Assembly: GCA_021324155.1 (NCBI GenBank)
Contig: JAJPJQ010000023.1
Coordinates: 124,001 to 188,000 of the forward strand
Length of the DNA: 64,000 nucleotides
Source: Pseudomonadota bacterium
GTDB lineage: Bacteria > Desulfobacterota > Binatia > UBA9968
Direction of reading: 5' to 3'
Shown here one piece after another: positions 16,319 to 24,889 of this stretch. The position numbers were made by a program, and so were the translations under genes. The notes below the pieces were generated by a model that worked only from the letters and a program-made list of their open reading frames with translations, was not told where the DNA came from and did not search any database. Numbering within the stretch: the first letter of the stretch is position 1; each line of letters opens with the position of its first letter.

Positions 16319-17607
16319 TAAGCAGCGGCAATCTCGGTCTTATAAAGAAGTCCGTTCGCGTCGTCGCGAAGCTCGACGAGCATCCGCGCCGGCGTCGACT
16401 TGGGATCGACTGTAATCATTCCGTAGTTGAACGCCTTGTTGCTGAAAAAATCCATGCCAGTGGAATAGCCGATACCTAGAGAGTTCAGCGGCGCGGCCAT
16501 CGGCCCGACGACAATTTCCTTTGTCGGCGGATGCTTGGAGACTTGAGCGGCCGAGGCGAAATGAAGATCCGCCGCGATAAAAGTCACTCCCGTAATATTG
16601 TGCGTGCGGATCCAGCGAAAGATTTCCTTTCGCTCGCTCGGAAAGCCGTCCCAGCGGTCGTCGCCGCCGCCGTACATCGGAACGGACGTCGCAATAACTT
16701 TAAACGTCGCGGTCGACGACGCGATGGAGTCGAGCAGCCAATCTTTCTGCTTCGCGCCGAGCATGCTGCCGTGCTTGCGGTCGCGGTACTGGCGGTTGTC
16801 GAGTAGAAATAGCTCGAGCGCCTTACCCCAGCGGAAGGAGCGGTAGATGCGGGTCGCATCCGCGGAATCGCGCCGCACCGGCCAGTAGTCGAGAAACGCC
16901 CGCTGCCCCACGGGCGCGAGAGGACTTTTCGGATCGTAATTATCCCTCACCTCGTGATCGTCCCACATGACATAGAAGGTCGTCTGCGAGCACAGCCTAC
17001 GGCTCGCCGCATCGTCGCGGTTGGCGCGATACTTGGCCCAAAACTCTTCAAGGCGCGACGCGGTTCCGCCGCGGTCGGCGTAAATGGTGTCGCCCAGATG
17101 CACGAAAAAATCCGGTTGCATCGAGCCGATCGCGTCCATAATTGTAAATGGCTTATAGCTCTCGCGCGTGTCGCCGCTGAAGCAGAATTTGACGAGTGCG
17201 GCATCGTCGGGACGCGGCGCGGTCTTGAAGCGCGCAATCGGCCCGTGCTTCTTCCCAGCGACGACGGCGCGGTAGTAATAAACGGTCCCGGGTTCCAGAC
17301 CCCGCAGTGTAATGTGGGCGGTGTAATCGGACTCGGCGGAGACGGACGCGGGCGGCGTCGATGCGGACGCGGCGAGCGCCGGATCTTTGGCGTATTCGAT
17401 CCATACCGCGCTGCCCGGCTGCGCGCGCAGCCATACGACGGCGCCGTGGGACGTCGTATCGCCGGTCACGTAGCCGAGCGACAGAGCGGTTTCATCGTCG
17501 AAAGTGTCGTGTCTTAAGACCGCGCAGCCGGAAGCCTGGAGAACGAACGGCGCCGCGATGCCCGCTTGGGCTGCAAGCTTGAGAAATTCCCGCCGGGAGA
17601 ACCGCAT
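16315..17607 (-). CDS. phoD: PhoD-like alkaline phosphatase
   Basis: Exported phosphodiesterase/alkaline phosphatase of the PhoD family, 430 aa. The ATG at 17607 starts a twin-arginine signal (SRREFLKLAAQAG), as expected for this Tat-exported Fe/Ca enzyme; an upstream in-frame start at 17709 would bury it. Metallophosphatase motifs follow: FSGDTRES, HLGDTIYAD, WDDHEVRDNY and AADLHFAS. An N-terminal PhoD_N beta domain (VWLRAQPGSAVWIEY) comes before the catalytic domain. It releases phosphate from phosphoesters outside the membrane. There is no visible Pho box. Confidence 0.9.
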   Translation of the reverse strand: MRFSRREFLKLAAQAGIAAPFVLQASGCAVLRHDTFDDETALSLGYVTGDTTSHGAVVWLRAQPGSAVWIEYAKDPALAASASTPPASVSAESDYTAHITLRGLEPGTVYYYRAVVAGKKHGPIARFKTAPRPDDAALVKFCFSGDTRESYKPFTIMDAIGSMQPDFFVHLGDTIYADRGGTASRLEEFWAKYRANRDDAASRRLCSQTTFYVMWDDHEVRDNYDPKSPLAPVGQRAFLDYWPVRRDSADATRIYRSFRWGKALELFLLDNRQYRDRKHGSMLGAKQKDWLLDSIASSTATFKVIATSVPMYGGGDDRWDGFPSERKEIFRWIRTHNITGVTFIAADLHFASAAQVSKHPPTKEIVVGPMAAPLNSLGIGYSTGMDFFSNKAFNYGMITVDPKSTPARMLVELRDDANGLLYKTEIAAAY

Positions 17608-17917
17608 GAACGCCGTATGATAACCCGCCCAGAGGACAAAAGCGACTGTTCCCGGACCATCGAGCGCAGCGCTGTACTCGCTGCGCTCTCCTTCCATCGT
17701 CAGCGGCACACAGTGAGTTTACGCATCCGTCGCGTTCGTGACTAGTTCGTGATCGTGACGGGCTCTCGTCGTCGGGTTTCCGTTAGTCTAATACATGCAG
17801 TATCCGCGTAATATCTGCTTGGCAGCTTAGGCGACCGCGACGGATCGGATTGACCCTAGTTGTCAAACCCAGAAAAAACATGTAAAAGGATTCGATTTTT
17901 GAGAGAAAGGTTTTGCA
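17608..17917. other. Divergent spacer phoD-dapL
   Basis: A 310-bp region between two divergent genes with no open frame that resembles a protein. It carries the presumed promoters of both genes. A sigma70-like candidate lies near dapL (listed separately). I see no clear operator, riboswitch or RNA gene. Confidence 0.5.
17860..17888 (+). promoter_or_regulatory. Candidate sigma70-type promoter for dapL
   Basis: TTGTCA at 17860-17865 and TAAAAG at 17883-17888 are separated by 17 bp, about 30 bp before the GTG start of dapL. Each box matches the consensus in four or five positions. This is the best candidate in the divergent spacer, but it was judged by eye only. Confidence 0.35.
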
Positions 17918-19090
17918 GTGCCCATCCAGATCAAAAAGGCTAAAAGAATCAATGAGTTACCACCCTACCTGTTTGCCGAGATCGACCGCAAAAAACGCGC
18001 CGCGCTCGCCCGCGGCGTCGATCTGATCGACCTCGGCATCGGCGACCCCGACATCCCGACGCCGGCGCCGATCGTCGAGAAGCTGGTCGAGGGCGCCAGC
18101 AAGCCCGTCAACCACCGCTATCCCAACAGCGCCGGCATGATGGAATACCGCCAGGCGGTCGCCGGCTGGTATCAAAAGCGTTTCGGCGTCAAGCTCGACC
18201 CGGAAAAAGAAGTCGTGTCGCTGATCGGCTCCAAGGAAGGCATCGCCAACATGGCGACGGCCTTCGTCGATCCGGGCGACACCGTGCTCGTCTCGACGCC
18301 GTGCTATCCGGTCTACCATATCGGCACGGCGTTCAGCGGCGGCAAAAATTTTTTCCTGCCGCTGACTAAGGAAAATCATTTTCTGCCGGAGCTCGACGCA
18401 ATCCCGGCCGACGTCGCGCGCGCGGCAAAACTTTTATGGATCAATTATCCGAATAATCCCACGGCGGCCGTCGCCGAAAAGGATTTTTTCAAGCGCGTCG
18501 TCGACTTCGCGCACAAAAACAACGTGATCGTCTGTCACGACGCGGCGTACACCGAGATGGGATTCGACGGCTACCGCCCGATGAGCTTTCTCGAAGTGGA
18601 CGGCGCGCGCGAGGTCGGCATCGAGTTTCACTCGCTGTCGAAGAGCTTCAACATGACCGGCTGGCGCGTCGGCATGGCCGTCGGCAATCCGGAGATCGTC
18701 GGCGGCCTCGCGCAGGTGAAATCCAACGTCGACTCCGGCATTTTTCAGGCGGTGCAGGAAGCGGCGATCGAGGCGCTGAATCAGGGCGACAAGCTGATCG
18801 AGCCGTCGCGCCGCGTCTTTCAGGAGCGGCGCGACATTCTCGTCGACGGTCTCCATAAGGCGGGCTTCGAGTGCGAGAAGCCAAAGGCGACTTTTTACGT
18901 TTGGGTTTCGGTGCCGAAGGGATTCCACTCGGCGGATTTCACCGCGCGGCTTTTGGACGAGGCCGGCGTCGTGACGACGCCCGGCAACGGCTTCGGCGCA
19001 CCGGGCGAAGGCTACGTGCGCTTCACGCTATGCGTCGACAAACAACGGTTGAGGGAGGTAACGGAGAGAATCCGGCAGGTCAAGATTTAA
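17918..19090 (+). CDS. dapL: LL-diaminopimelate aminotransferase
   Basis: PLP-dependent class I/II aminotransferase, 390 aa, most like DapL, which converts tetrahydrodipicolinate directly to LL-2,6-diaminopimelate in lysine and murein synthesis. Family features are PPYLFAEIDRKK, LGIGDPDIPTP, WINYPNNPTA, and the PLP-lysine motif SLSKSFNMTGWRVG (about 250). The start is GTG behind GAGAAAGG. Other subgroup Iγ aminotransferases are possible, but the N-terminus fits DapL best. It is followed by folK. Confidence 0.85.
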   Translation: MPIQIKKAKRINELPPYLFAEIDRKKRAALARGVDLIDLGIGDPDIPTPAPIVEKLVEGASKPVNHRYPNSAGMMEYRQAVAGWYQKRFGVKLDPEKEVVSLIGSKEGIANMATAFVDPGDTVLVSTPCYPVYHIGTAFSGGKNFFLPLTKENHFLPELDAIPADVARAAKLLWINYPNNPTAAVAEKDFFKRVVDFAHKNNVIVCHDAAYTEMGFDGYRPMSFLEVDGAREVGIEFHSLSKSFNMTGWRVGMAVGNPEIVGGLAQVKSNVDSGIFQAVQEAAIEALNQGDKLIEPSRRVFQERRDILVDGLHKAGFECEKPKATFYVWVSVPKGFHSADFTARLLDEAGVVTTPGNGFGAPGEGYVRFTLCVDKQRLREVTERIRQVKI

Positions 19091-19125
19091 CGCACCACGA
19101 CCTGGAGGACGCTCCTGGATCGATC

Positions 19126-19617
19126 GTGCCCCATCAGGTATATATAGGGATCGGCTCCAATCTTGGCAATAAAAAGGAGAATTATCTCGAAGCGCTGGAG
19201 CGGATCGCGAAACTGCCGAAGACCCGGATCCTCAAGGAATCTTCGCTGTACGAAAGCGAGCCGCACGGCGACTCCAAGGAATGGTACGTCAACGGCGCGA
19301 TTCAGATCGAGACGGAGTTCAAACCCGAAGCGCTGCTGGAAAAATTCAAGAACATCGAGCGCGCCATGGGCCGGAAGAAAGTGCGCAAGAAATGGGGCGC
19401 GCGCATCATCGATCTCGACATCCTTCTCTATGATTCTCTCATGATGAACAAGAAGAACTTGAAGATCCCCCATCCGGAGATGCAAAGTCGGAAATTCGTC
19501 CTCATTCCGCTCAGCGAGCTCGCCCCGCAAGTGATTCATCCCGTCCTCGGCGCCTCGATCTCCGAGCTTCTCATCGGCGTCAAAGACAACAAGCGGGTAA
19601 GCCTGGCGCGCCTGTAG
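19126..19617 (+). CDS. folK: HPPK, folate biosynthesis
   Basis: 2-amino-4-hydroxy-6-hydroxymethyldihydropteridine pyrophosphokinase, which transfers pyrophosphate from ATP to the pterin in folate synthesis. From the GTG at 19126 it is 163 aa and begins VPHQVYIGIGSNLG, the usual HPPK N-terminus. Later motifs are SSLYESEP, the catalytic loop RKKVRKKWGARIIDLDILL, and PHPEMQSRKFVLIPL. The open frame continues upstream into dapL, but that part is not HPPK-like. GGAGGA at 19104-19109 is rather far (16 bp) from the GTG, so the exact start is uncertain. Confidence 0.9.
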   Translation: MPHQVYIGIGSNLGNKKENYLEALERIAKLPKTRILKESSLYESEPHGDSKEWYVNGAIQIETEFKPEALLEKFKNIERAMGRKKVRKKWGARIIDLDILLYDSLMMNKKNLKIPHPEMQSRKFVLIPLSELAPQVIHPVLGASISELLIGVKDNKRVSLARL

Positions 19618-19631
19618 CAGTCCCAAGCGTT

Positions 19632-19871
19632 ATGCTGCTCAGACTTTTCGTTTTTTTCCTGCTCTTCTATCTTTTCTACAGAATCTATTTCTCTGGACGA
19701 CGCACGGCCCGCCCGGCGGCTAAGCGCGCTAGCGCTGACGCAGCAGAAGAGATGGTGCTCGACCCGCAGTGCAAGAGTTATCTCCCTAAGAGCGACGCGA
19801 TGCGACGCGGCGATCAATATTTCTGCAGCGAGCGCTGCGCCTCGCTCTACCTCGTCGGCCGGTCTTCCTAG
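19632..19871 (+). CDS. Small membrane-anchored TRASH-like (PP0621-type) protein
   Basis: Protein of 79 aa: one N-terminal transmembrane helix (residues 2-20, very Phe/Leu rich) and a C-terminal metal-binding-like module with three cysteines spaced as in TRASH domains (DPQCKSY, then FCSERC). Small proteins of this plan (PP0621 type) are common in proteobacteria and lack a known function. It lies 14 bp after folK and 1 bp before the CoxG-like gene. Confidence 0.7.
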   Translation: MLLRLFVFFLLFYLFYRIYFSGRRTARPAAKRASADAAEEMVLDPQCKSYLPKSDAMRRGDQYFCSERCASLYLVGRSS

Positions 19872-19872
19872 G

Positions 19873-20319
19873 ATGATCCTCGAAGGCAAGATCGAGATTC
19901 GCGCTCCGGCCGCCGAGGTCTGGGCTTTTCTGATCGACATGGACCGTTTCACGTCATGCATGCCGGGTCTCGAGCGCGTGACGCAGATCGACGACCGCAC
20001 GTTCGAGGGCGTCGTCGGCGCCACCGTCGGCCCGATCTCCGGCAAGTTCAACTTTCGCTCGACGATCGTCGACAGCACGCCGCCGGAAGCGATGACGGTG
20101 CAGACCGACGGCACGGATTCGGTGACGAAAAGCGCCATGGGCGCCAAGCTCGACGTCAAGCTCGCTGAAACGGCGGAGAAAACGACCGAGCTCGACTACC
20201 GGGCCGACATCGCGATCAAAGGACGGCTCGCCATTTTGGGCGACATGGTGCTGCGCGCGACCGGCGCCCTGCTCTTGGAAGAGTTCGCGCGCCGGCTCAA
20301 AGAAAAACTAGAAACATGA
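19873..20319 (+). CDS. CoxG-like SRPBCC protein
   Basis: SRPBCC-fold protein of 148 aa resembling carbon monoxide dehydrogenase subunit G. It begins with the family pattern LEGKIEIRAPAAEVWAFLID and MPGLERVTQID, and ends in a helix typical of the family (GALLLEEFARRLKEKL). CoxG homologues attach CO dehydrogenase to the membrane, but many stand alone. The molybdenum hydroxylase genes in this window are 15 kb away, so a partnership is not evident. Confidence 0.8.
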   Translation: MILEGKIEIRAPAAEVWAFLIDMDRFTSCMPGLERVTQIDDRTFEGVVGATVGPISGKFNFRSTIVDSTPPEAMTVQTDGTDSVTKSAMGAKLDVKLAETAEKTTELDYRADIAIKGRLAILGDMVLRATGALLLEEFARRLKEKLET

Positions 20320-20419
20320 GTTTCGGGTTTCTAGTTTCGAGTTTCGATTCAGAAGCCTGAGGGTATTCTTCTTCTCGCGCATATTCTCCGCATAACCCGA
20401 AACCCGGAAGTCGAAACTC
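20308..20419. repeat. Interleaved GTTTCG-type inverted repeats
   Basis: Three perfect inverted pairs occupy the spacer after coxG: CTAGAAAC/GTTTCTAG (20308-20315, 20327-20334) spanning the stop codon, GTTTCGGGTT/AACCCGAAAC (20320-20329, 20394-20403) and GAGTTTCGA/TCGAAACTC (20339-20347, 20411-20419). The units repeat the same core sequence. This looks like an intergenic repeat element rather than a simple terminator, because no T-run follows. Confidence 0.65.
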
Positions 20420-20440
20420 AAGACCTTTTTAGGAGCGTTT

Positions 20441-21946
20441 ATGGCTGACAAATACGACGTCATTATTGTGGGCGGCGGCTCCGCCGGTTGTGTCGCCGCT
20501 TCGCGCCTGTCGGAAAACGCCGACCTGAAAGTCTTGCTGCTCGAGGCCGGTCCCGACCCGATGCCGATTCCGGACGTCGTCGCCGACGCCGCGAAGCAGA
20601 TAAAGCTCCTGCTCGAATCGCCCTACGTCGCGATGTATCCGACGCAGCGCGGCGACAAGAGCACGTTCTATTCGCTGGCGGGAAGGATCATGGGCGGCGG
20701 CTCCTCCGTCAACGTCATGTCGATCCTGCGGCCGACGCGCCACGATCTGGATACGTGGGCTACGCTCGGCAACCCGTCCTGGTCGTACGACAAGATGTTG
20801 CCGATCATGAAGCGCATCGAATCCGACCAGGATTATCCGAACAGCCCCATCCACAACGATGGCGGGCCGCTTTACGTGCAGCGCCCGTTCAAGTTCGGCG
20901 ATCCGGTCTCCGGCCCCGCGAAGGCTTTCATCGACAGCGCGTTCGCCATGGGGCTGCCTCGCTGCGACGACATCAACGAACCGAACTCTTACGGCGTCTC
21001 GCTTGCGCCGTATAACATCAAAAACGGCAAGCGGCAGTCGATGACTGTCGCGTATTTAAATCCGGCGCGCAATCGGCGCAGCTTGAAGATCATCGCCGAC
21101 GCGCCGGTTGTTTCGCTGAAGCTTTCCGGACGCAAGGCCGAAGGCGTCGTTTATCAGAAGGATGGCAAGACCGAGACTGCGCTTGCCGACAAAATCGTGC
21201 TTACGGCCGGCGTGTATCATTCGCCGCACATCCTGGCGCTCTCGGGCATCGGCCCCGCCGCGGAGCTCAAGCGCCTCGGCATCCCCGTCGCGCACGATCT
21301 CCCCGGCGTCGGCGAGAACTACCAGGACCACGCGGTCGTCTACATGACATTCGAATCCCTGCAGGCGTTTCAAGAGGATTGGGTCGTGCCGCGCTTTCGC
21401 CTCGTCGTCAAAAGCAAAGACAGCGGCGGCTGCGGCAATTTACACATCGTCATGCGCCCGCCGACGGTCGTCGAAGGCATCAAGCGCATGCTGCCGGTCT
21501 CGGCGGCGCTCCTGGAGCAAACGAACCGCGGCCGGTTGATCTTCAGCGCCGACGCGGCGGAGCTTCCCACAGTCGAAGCGCGCATGCTCGAACATCCGGC
21601 GGATATCGAGTCAATGCTCTGGGCGATGAATTTCATGGAGCGGCTCGTCCACAACGGTCCGGCGAAGGAATACTACGGCCCGCTGCTTCAGCCCGCGCCG
21701 GGCGCGGACTGGGCCGCGTTCGCACGCTCGACTTACGACAGCTATCACCACGGCGTCGGCACCTGCATGATGGGGCCGGCGTCGAACAAAATGGCCGTGG
21801 TCGACGAGCGGCTGCGCGTGCACGGCCTCGAAAATCTCTGGGTCGGCGACGCGTCGATCATGCCGACGGTCTCGCACGCGAATACCAACCTGACCTCGAT
21901 TATGATCGGCGAGCGCCTCGCCGATCTGATCAAGGAAGCGGCCTAG
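20441..21946 (+). CDS. GMC family FAD-dependent oxidoreductase
   Basis: Glucose-methanol-choline oxidoreductase, 501 aa, most like choline/alcohol dehydrogenases. The FAD-binding motif is VGGGSAGCVAASRLSE (residues 10-25). The GMC signature region is GRIMGGGSSVNVM, and the C-terminal catalytic region contains SYHHGVGTCMMGP and VGDASIMPTVSHANTN with the active-site His/Asn pair. AGGAG precedes the ATG. It oxidises an alcohol to an aldehyde using FAD; the substrate is unknown. It carries no signal peptide. Confidence 0.92.
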   Translation: MADKYDVIIVGGGSAGCVAASRLSENADLKVLLLEAGPDPMPIPDVVADAAKQIKLLLESPYVAMYPTQRGDKSTFYSLAGRIMGGGSSVNVMSILRPTRHDLDTWATLGNPSWSYDKMLPIMKRIESDQDYPNSPIHNDGGPLYVQRPFKFGDPVSGPAKAFIDSAFAMGLPRCDDINEPNSYGVSLAPYNIKNGKRQSMTVAYLNPARNRRSLKIIADAPVVSLKLSGRKAEGVVYQKDGKTETALADKIVLTAGVYHSPHILALSGIGPAAELKRLGIPVAHDLPGVGENYQDHAVVYMTFESLQAFQEDWVVPRFRLVVKSKDSGGCGNLHIVMRPPTVVEGIKRMLPVSAALLEQTNRGRLIFSADAAELPTVEARMLEHPADIESMLWAMNFMERLVHNGPAKEYYGPLLQPAPGADWAAFARSTYDSYHHGVGTCMMGPASNKMAVVDERLRVHGLENLWVGDASIMPTVSHANTNLTSIMIGERLADLIKEAA

Positions 21947-21964
21947 CTCCGAGATTCTATTTTC

Positions 21965-22831
21965 ATGCGGGCGCAAACCCTCGCGCTCCTCACGTCGATC
22001 TTCTACGCGACGACGCTCGTCTCGGCGCGCCGCGGCCTGAAATATTCCACGCCGCTCACCGTGACCTCGGTCTCGGTGCTGGTGCAAAACGTGCTTCTCT
22101 GGACCGGCGTGTTTTTGACGGGCGGGATTCCGCGAGTCGCGCCCACGGCCCTGTGGCTCTTTGCGCTCGTCGGCGTCACGCAGTTTTGCGTGCGCATGTT
22201 CTCGTACACCGGGGTGGACAAGATCGGCGCGTCGCGCTCGAGCGCGCTTCAGTCCGTCAGCCCCATCGTGAGCACTATCATCGCTATGATATTTCTTCAC
22301 GAACGGCCGCACGCCGGCGTGCTCGTCGGCACGGCGCTCGTCGTCGGCGGCATCGCGCTGCTATCGGGCAGAGCAAAAAGGCATATCGTCGGCTTTCGCT
22401 GGTGGCATCTCCTCCTGCCGCTTGCGGCGGCGTGCCTCACCGGCACGAACCAGCCTATCCGCCGCTACGCGCTCTCGCTATCTTCCGAGCCGCTGTTCTT
22501 CGCCGCCGTGATGGGCGGCGTGTCTCTGCTCTGTCTGCTGCTCTTTTTGGCTTTCTTTCCGTCAAAGCGGCGGCGGCTCGTCTGGACCGACGGTGCGCTC
22601 GGGCCCTTTGTTCTGACGGGATTAGCGGAAACGCTGTCGATTATTTTCATCATTACGGCTCTGTCGGTCGGGACCGTGTCGGTGATTGCGCCGATAGCGA
22701 CGACCTACCCGCTGTGGGCGATGATCGGCGCGGCGATTTTCTTGCGCGACACGGAAAAAATCACGCTCATGACCGTGGTCGGAACGCTCAGCGTCGTCGC
22801 CGGAACGGGCGCCGTCATCTTGTTTTCATGA
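21965..22831 (+). CDS. EamA/DMT-family transporter
   Basis: Ten-helix drug/metabolite transporter of 288 aa with two EamA repeats (about residues 1-140 and 150-288). The second-half signature VSVIAPIATTYPLWAMIGAAIFLRD is partly shared with the EamA protein at 46.3-47.2 kb, which is a paralogue. It probably exports a metabolite. The 3' end overlaps the convergent MFS gene by 6 bp. Confidence 0.85.
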   Translation: MRAQTLALLTSIFYATTLVSARRGLKYSTPLTVTSVSVLVQNVLLWTGVFLTGGIPRVAPTALWLFALVGVTQFCVRMFSYTGVDKIGASRSSALQSVSPIVSTIIAMIFLHERPHAGVLVGTALVVGGIALLSGRAKRHIVGFRWWHLLLPLAAACLTGTNQPIRRYALSLSSEPLFFAAVMGGVSLLCLLLFLAFFPSKRRRLVWTDGALGPFVLTGLAETLSIIFIITALSVGTVSVIAPIATTYPLWAMIGAAIFLRDTEKITLMTVVGTLSVVAGTGAVILFS

Positions 22832-24220
22832 TAGGCGCACGAGCCGCCGGCCGACGAGCGCGCTCACGAGCGCGACGGCAGCGAGCGGAACCATCATCGC
22901 AAAGGCGAAGCCCTGCGCTTCGGCAAACGCCTGCGGCGAGAAATCGCCGTGCGCCGCCATGCCGGTCTCGATCAACGCCACCGCGACCGTCGTGCCGAGC
23001 GTGCTCGCCGCGGTGCCGATGGCGCTCAGCATCGCCGAGAGCACGCCGTAGTCTTCGCTCGGCGCGGCGGCGAACGCCGCTTTCTGATTCGCGGGGATGA
23101 AAAAACCCGTTCCCCCGCCGATCAGCAGGAGCGCGACCGCCACCGATAACCCCGTCGCGTCGACGCCGAGAAAAGCGTAGACGACGATGCCGGCGAGGAT
23201 CAGCGCGACTCCGGCTGCGGCGAGCGCGCGCGGCTCGAATCGGTCGGCGAGCGCGCCGGATAGCGGCGAGGCCACCGCCGTGCAGACTGGCAGCGCCGCC
23301 ATGACAAAGCCGATCGCGAGCGGCGCGAGCCCGAGCGCCTTCTGCATGAACATGGGCGCCGAAAGATTGATCGGCGCATAGGAGGCGCTCGCGGCCGCGA
23401 GCGACATCAGCGCCGCGGCGAGCGGGCGGCTTTTGAACAGCGCCCGCTCGATCAGCGGATCGGCGGTGCGACGCTCGATAAAAAAGAAAGAGACGAGACC
23501 GGCGCAGGCGAGCGCGAGCCATGCGAGCGTCCGCGGCGCGCTCCAGCCTGCGCCGGCGCCGATGCTGAGAGCAATGAGGAGCGAAGGATAGCCGATCATC
23601 AAAGCGACGGCGCCGGGATAATCGAATGCCCCGCGCTTGCGCTCATTGCGCCCGGTAAAGACGGAAAAGACCGCGGCGCAGACGGCAATGCCGATGACGC
23701 AGTTGATGAGAAAGACCGCACGCCAGCTGAACAGATGGAGCAGAAAGCCGCCGACCGTCGGGCCCGTCGCGCGCCCGACCGCGACTGCCGAGGCGAAGAG
23801 CCCGAGCGCGCGCCCGCGCCGCTCCTGCGGATAGATCGTCGCGAGGATGGCGGCGGACATCGGCAGCGCCATCGCGAGGCCGATACTCATGACGGCGCGG
23901 AACAGCAGCAGCTGCCAGAACGCGCCGGCGAGCGCGGCGAGCCCGGCGCCGCCCGCGTAGAGAACGACACCGGCTCGATACAGCGTCCGCTGGCCCAGCA
24001 AATCACCCGCGCGGCCGAAGCAAAACGACAGGCTCGAGAGCATCACGAGCCCCATCATCGATACCCATTGGATCGCCGCGAGGCTGCTGCCGAACTCGGC
24101 CTGGATGTTCGGCAGCGCCACGTTCAAGCTGCCGAAGCTGTTGAAAAAGAGGAACGCGCCGAGGCAGATCACCAGAAGCTGCGGCCATTCTTTTTTTCGC
24201 GCGACGTTGGATGCGGCCAA
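22826..24220 (-). CDS. MFS transporter, DHA2 (14-TMS) type
   Basis: Major facilitator protein of 464 aa with about 14 hydrophobic helices, like EmrB/QacA multidrug exporters. It has NVALPNIQAEF in helix 1, QWVSMMGLVMLSSL in helix 2, the loop motif GRAGDLLGQR, and MALPMSAAILATIYP near the antiporter motif position. It is probably a proton-driven drug or metabolite exporter in the inner membrane. It stands alone between convergent EamA and divergent RidA genes. Confidence 0.88.
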   Translation of the reverse strand: MAASNVARKKEWPQLLVICLGAFLFFNSFGSLNVALPNIQAEFGSSLAAIQWVSMMGLVMLSSLSFCFGRAGDLLGQRTLYRAGVVLYAGGAGLAALAGAFWQLLLFRAVMSIGLAMALPMSAAILATIYPQERRGRALGLFASAVAVGRATGPTVGGFLLHLFSWRAVFLINCVIGIAVCAAVFSVFTGRNERKRGAFDYPGAVALMIGYPSLLIALSIGAGAGWSAPRTLAWLALACAGLVSFFFIERRTADPLIERALFKSRPLAAALMSLAAASASYAPINLSAPMFMQKALGLAPLAIGFVMAALPVCTAVASPLSGALADRFEPRALAAAGVALILAGIVVYAFLGVDATGLSVAVALLLIGGGTGFFIPANQKAAFAAAPSEDYGVLSAMLSAIGTAASTLGTTVAVALIETGMAAHGDFSPQAFAEAQGFAFAMMVPLAAVALVSALVGRRLVRLS

Positions 24221-24309
24221 TCGTTGTTCCCGTCCTCTTTTTACTTTTCCGGCACTTCCCCATATGATCCGCTGCGGCGGAGATTTGCAACTGCAAGGAG
24301 GAGTTGGTT

Positions 24310-24801
24310 ATGCCCGCAAAGAAAAAAACCAAAACGAGCCGCGTCGAGGCGCGCCTCAAGGAGCTGGGGCTGGAGCTGCCGCGCCCGCCGACGCCGGCAG
24401 CCACCTACATCGGCAGCGTGCGTGTCGGCAATCTGCTTTTTGTCGGCGGCAACATCGGCCGACTGAACGGCGAGCCGCCGAAATATCTCGGCAAAGTCGG
24501 CGAGGCGGTAACCGTCGACCAGGCCTACGAGATGGCGCGTAACTGCGCCCTCAATCATCTCGCGATCATGAAGGCCGCGCTCGGGAGCCTCGACCGCGTG
24601 AAAAGGATCGTCAAAGTGCTGGGTTTCGTCAACGGCGCGCCGGGATTCACCGACATGCCGAAGGTCGTGAACGGCGAGTCCGACCTCTACGTCAAGCTCT
24701 GGGGCAGCCGCGGCGAGCACGCGCGCGCCGCCGTCGGCGTATCGTCGCTCAGCAGAAACGCGCCCGTCGAGACCGAAGTGATCGTCGAAGTCAGCAAGTA
24801 G
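24310..24801 (+). CDS. RidA-like protein (YjgF/chorismate-mutase-like)
   Basis: RidA-superfamily protein of 163 aa, longer than canonical RidA because of an N-terminal lysine-rich segment and an internal insert (RLNGEPPKYLGKVGEAV). The core is VGNLLFVGGNIG, MARNCALNHLAIMKAALGSL and VLGFVNGAPGF. The C-terminal part RAAVGVSSLSRNAPVETEVI carries the conserved Arg. A strong AAGGAGGAG lies 7 bp before the ATG at 24310. It is a different subgroup from the RidA at 14.7 kb. Confidence 0.88.
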   Translation: MPAKKKTKTSRVEARLKELGLELPRPPTPAATYIGSVRVGNLLFVGGNIGRLNGEPPKYLGKVGEAVTVDQAYEMARNCALNHLAIMKAALGSLDRVKRIVKVLGFVNGAPGFTDMPKVVNGESDLYVKLWGSRGEHARAAVGVSSLSRNAPVETEVIVEVSK

Positions 24802-24889
24802 CACTTGGCATCGGAATCATGATCGTATAAAGACGAAGCGTACGCGTGGGCTTCATATCAATAGCGGCGCAATCACAGGAGGAGATAAA

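Noticed and set aside
21379-23100. 573-aa plus-strand open frame across GMC and EamA genes
   Set aside because: Runs through three real genes in another frame; composition is Arg/His-rich and shows no family.
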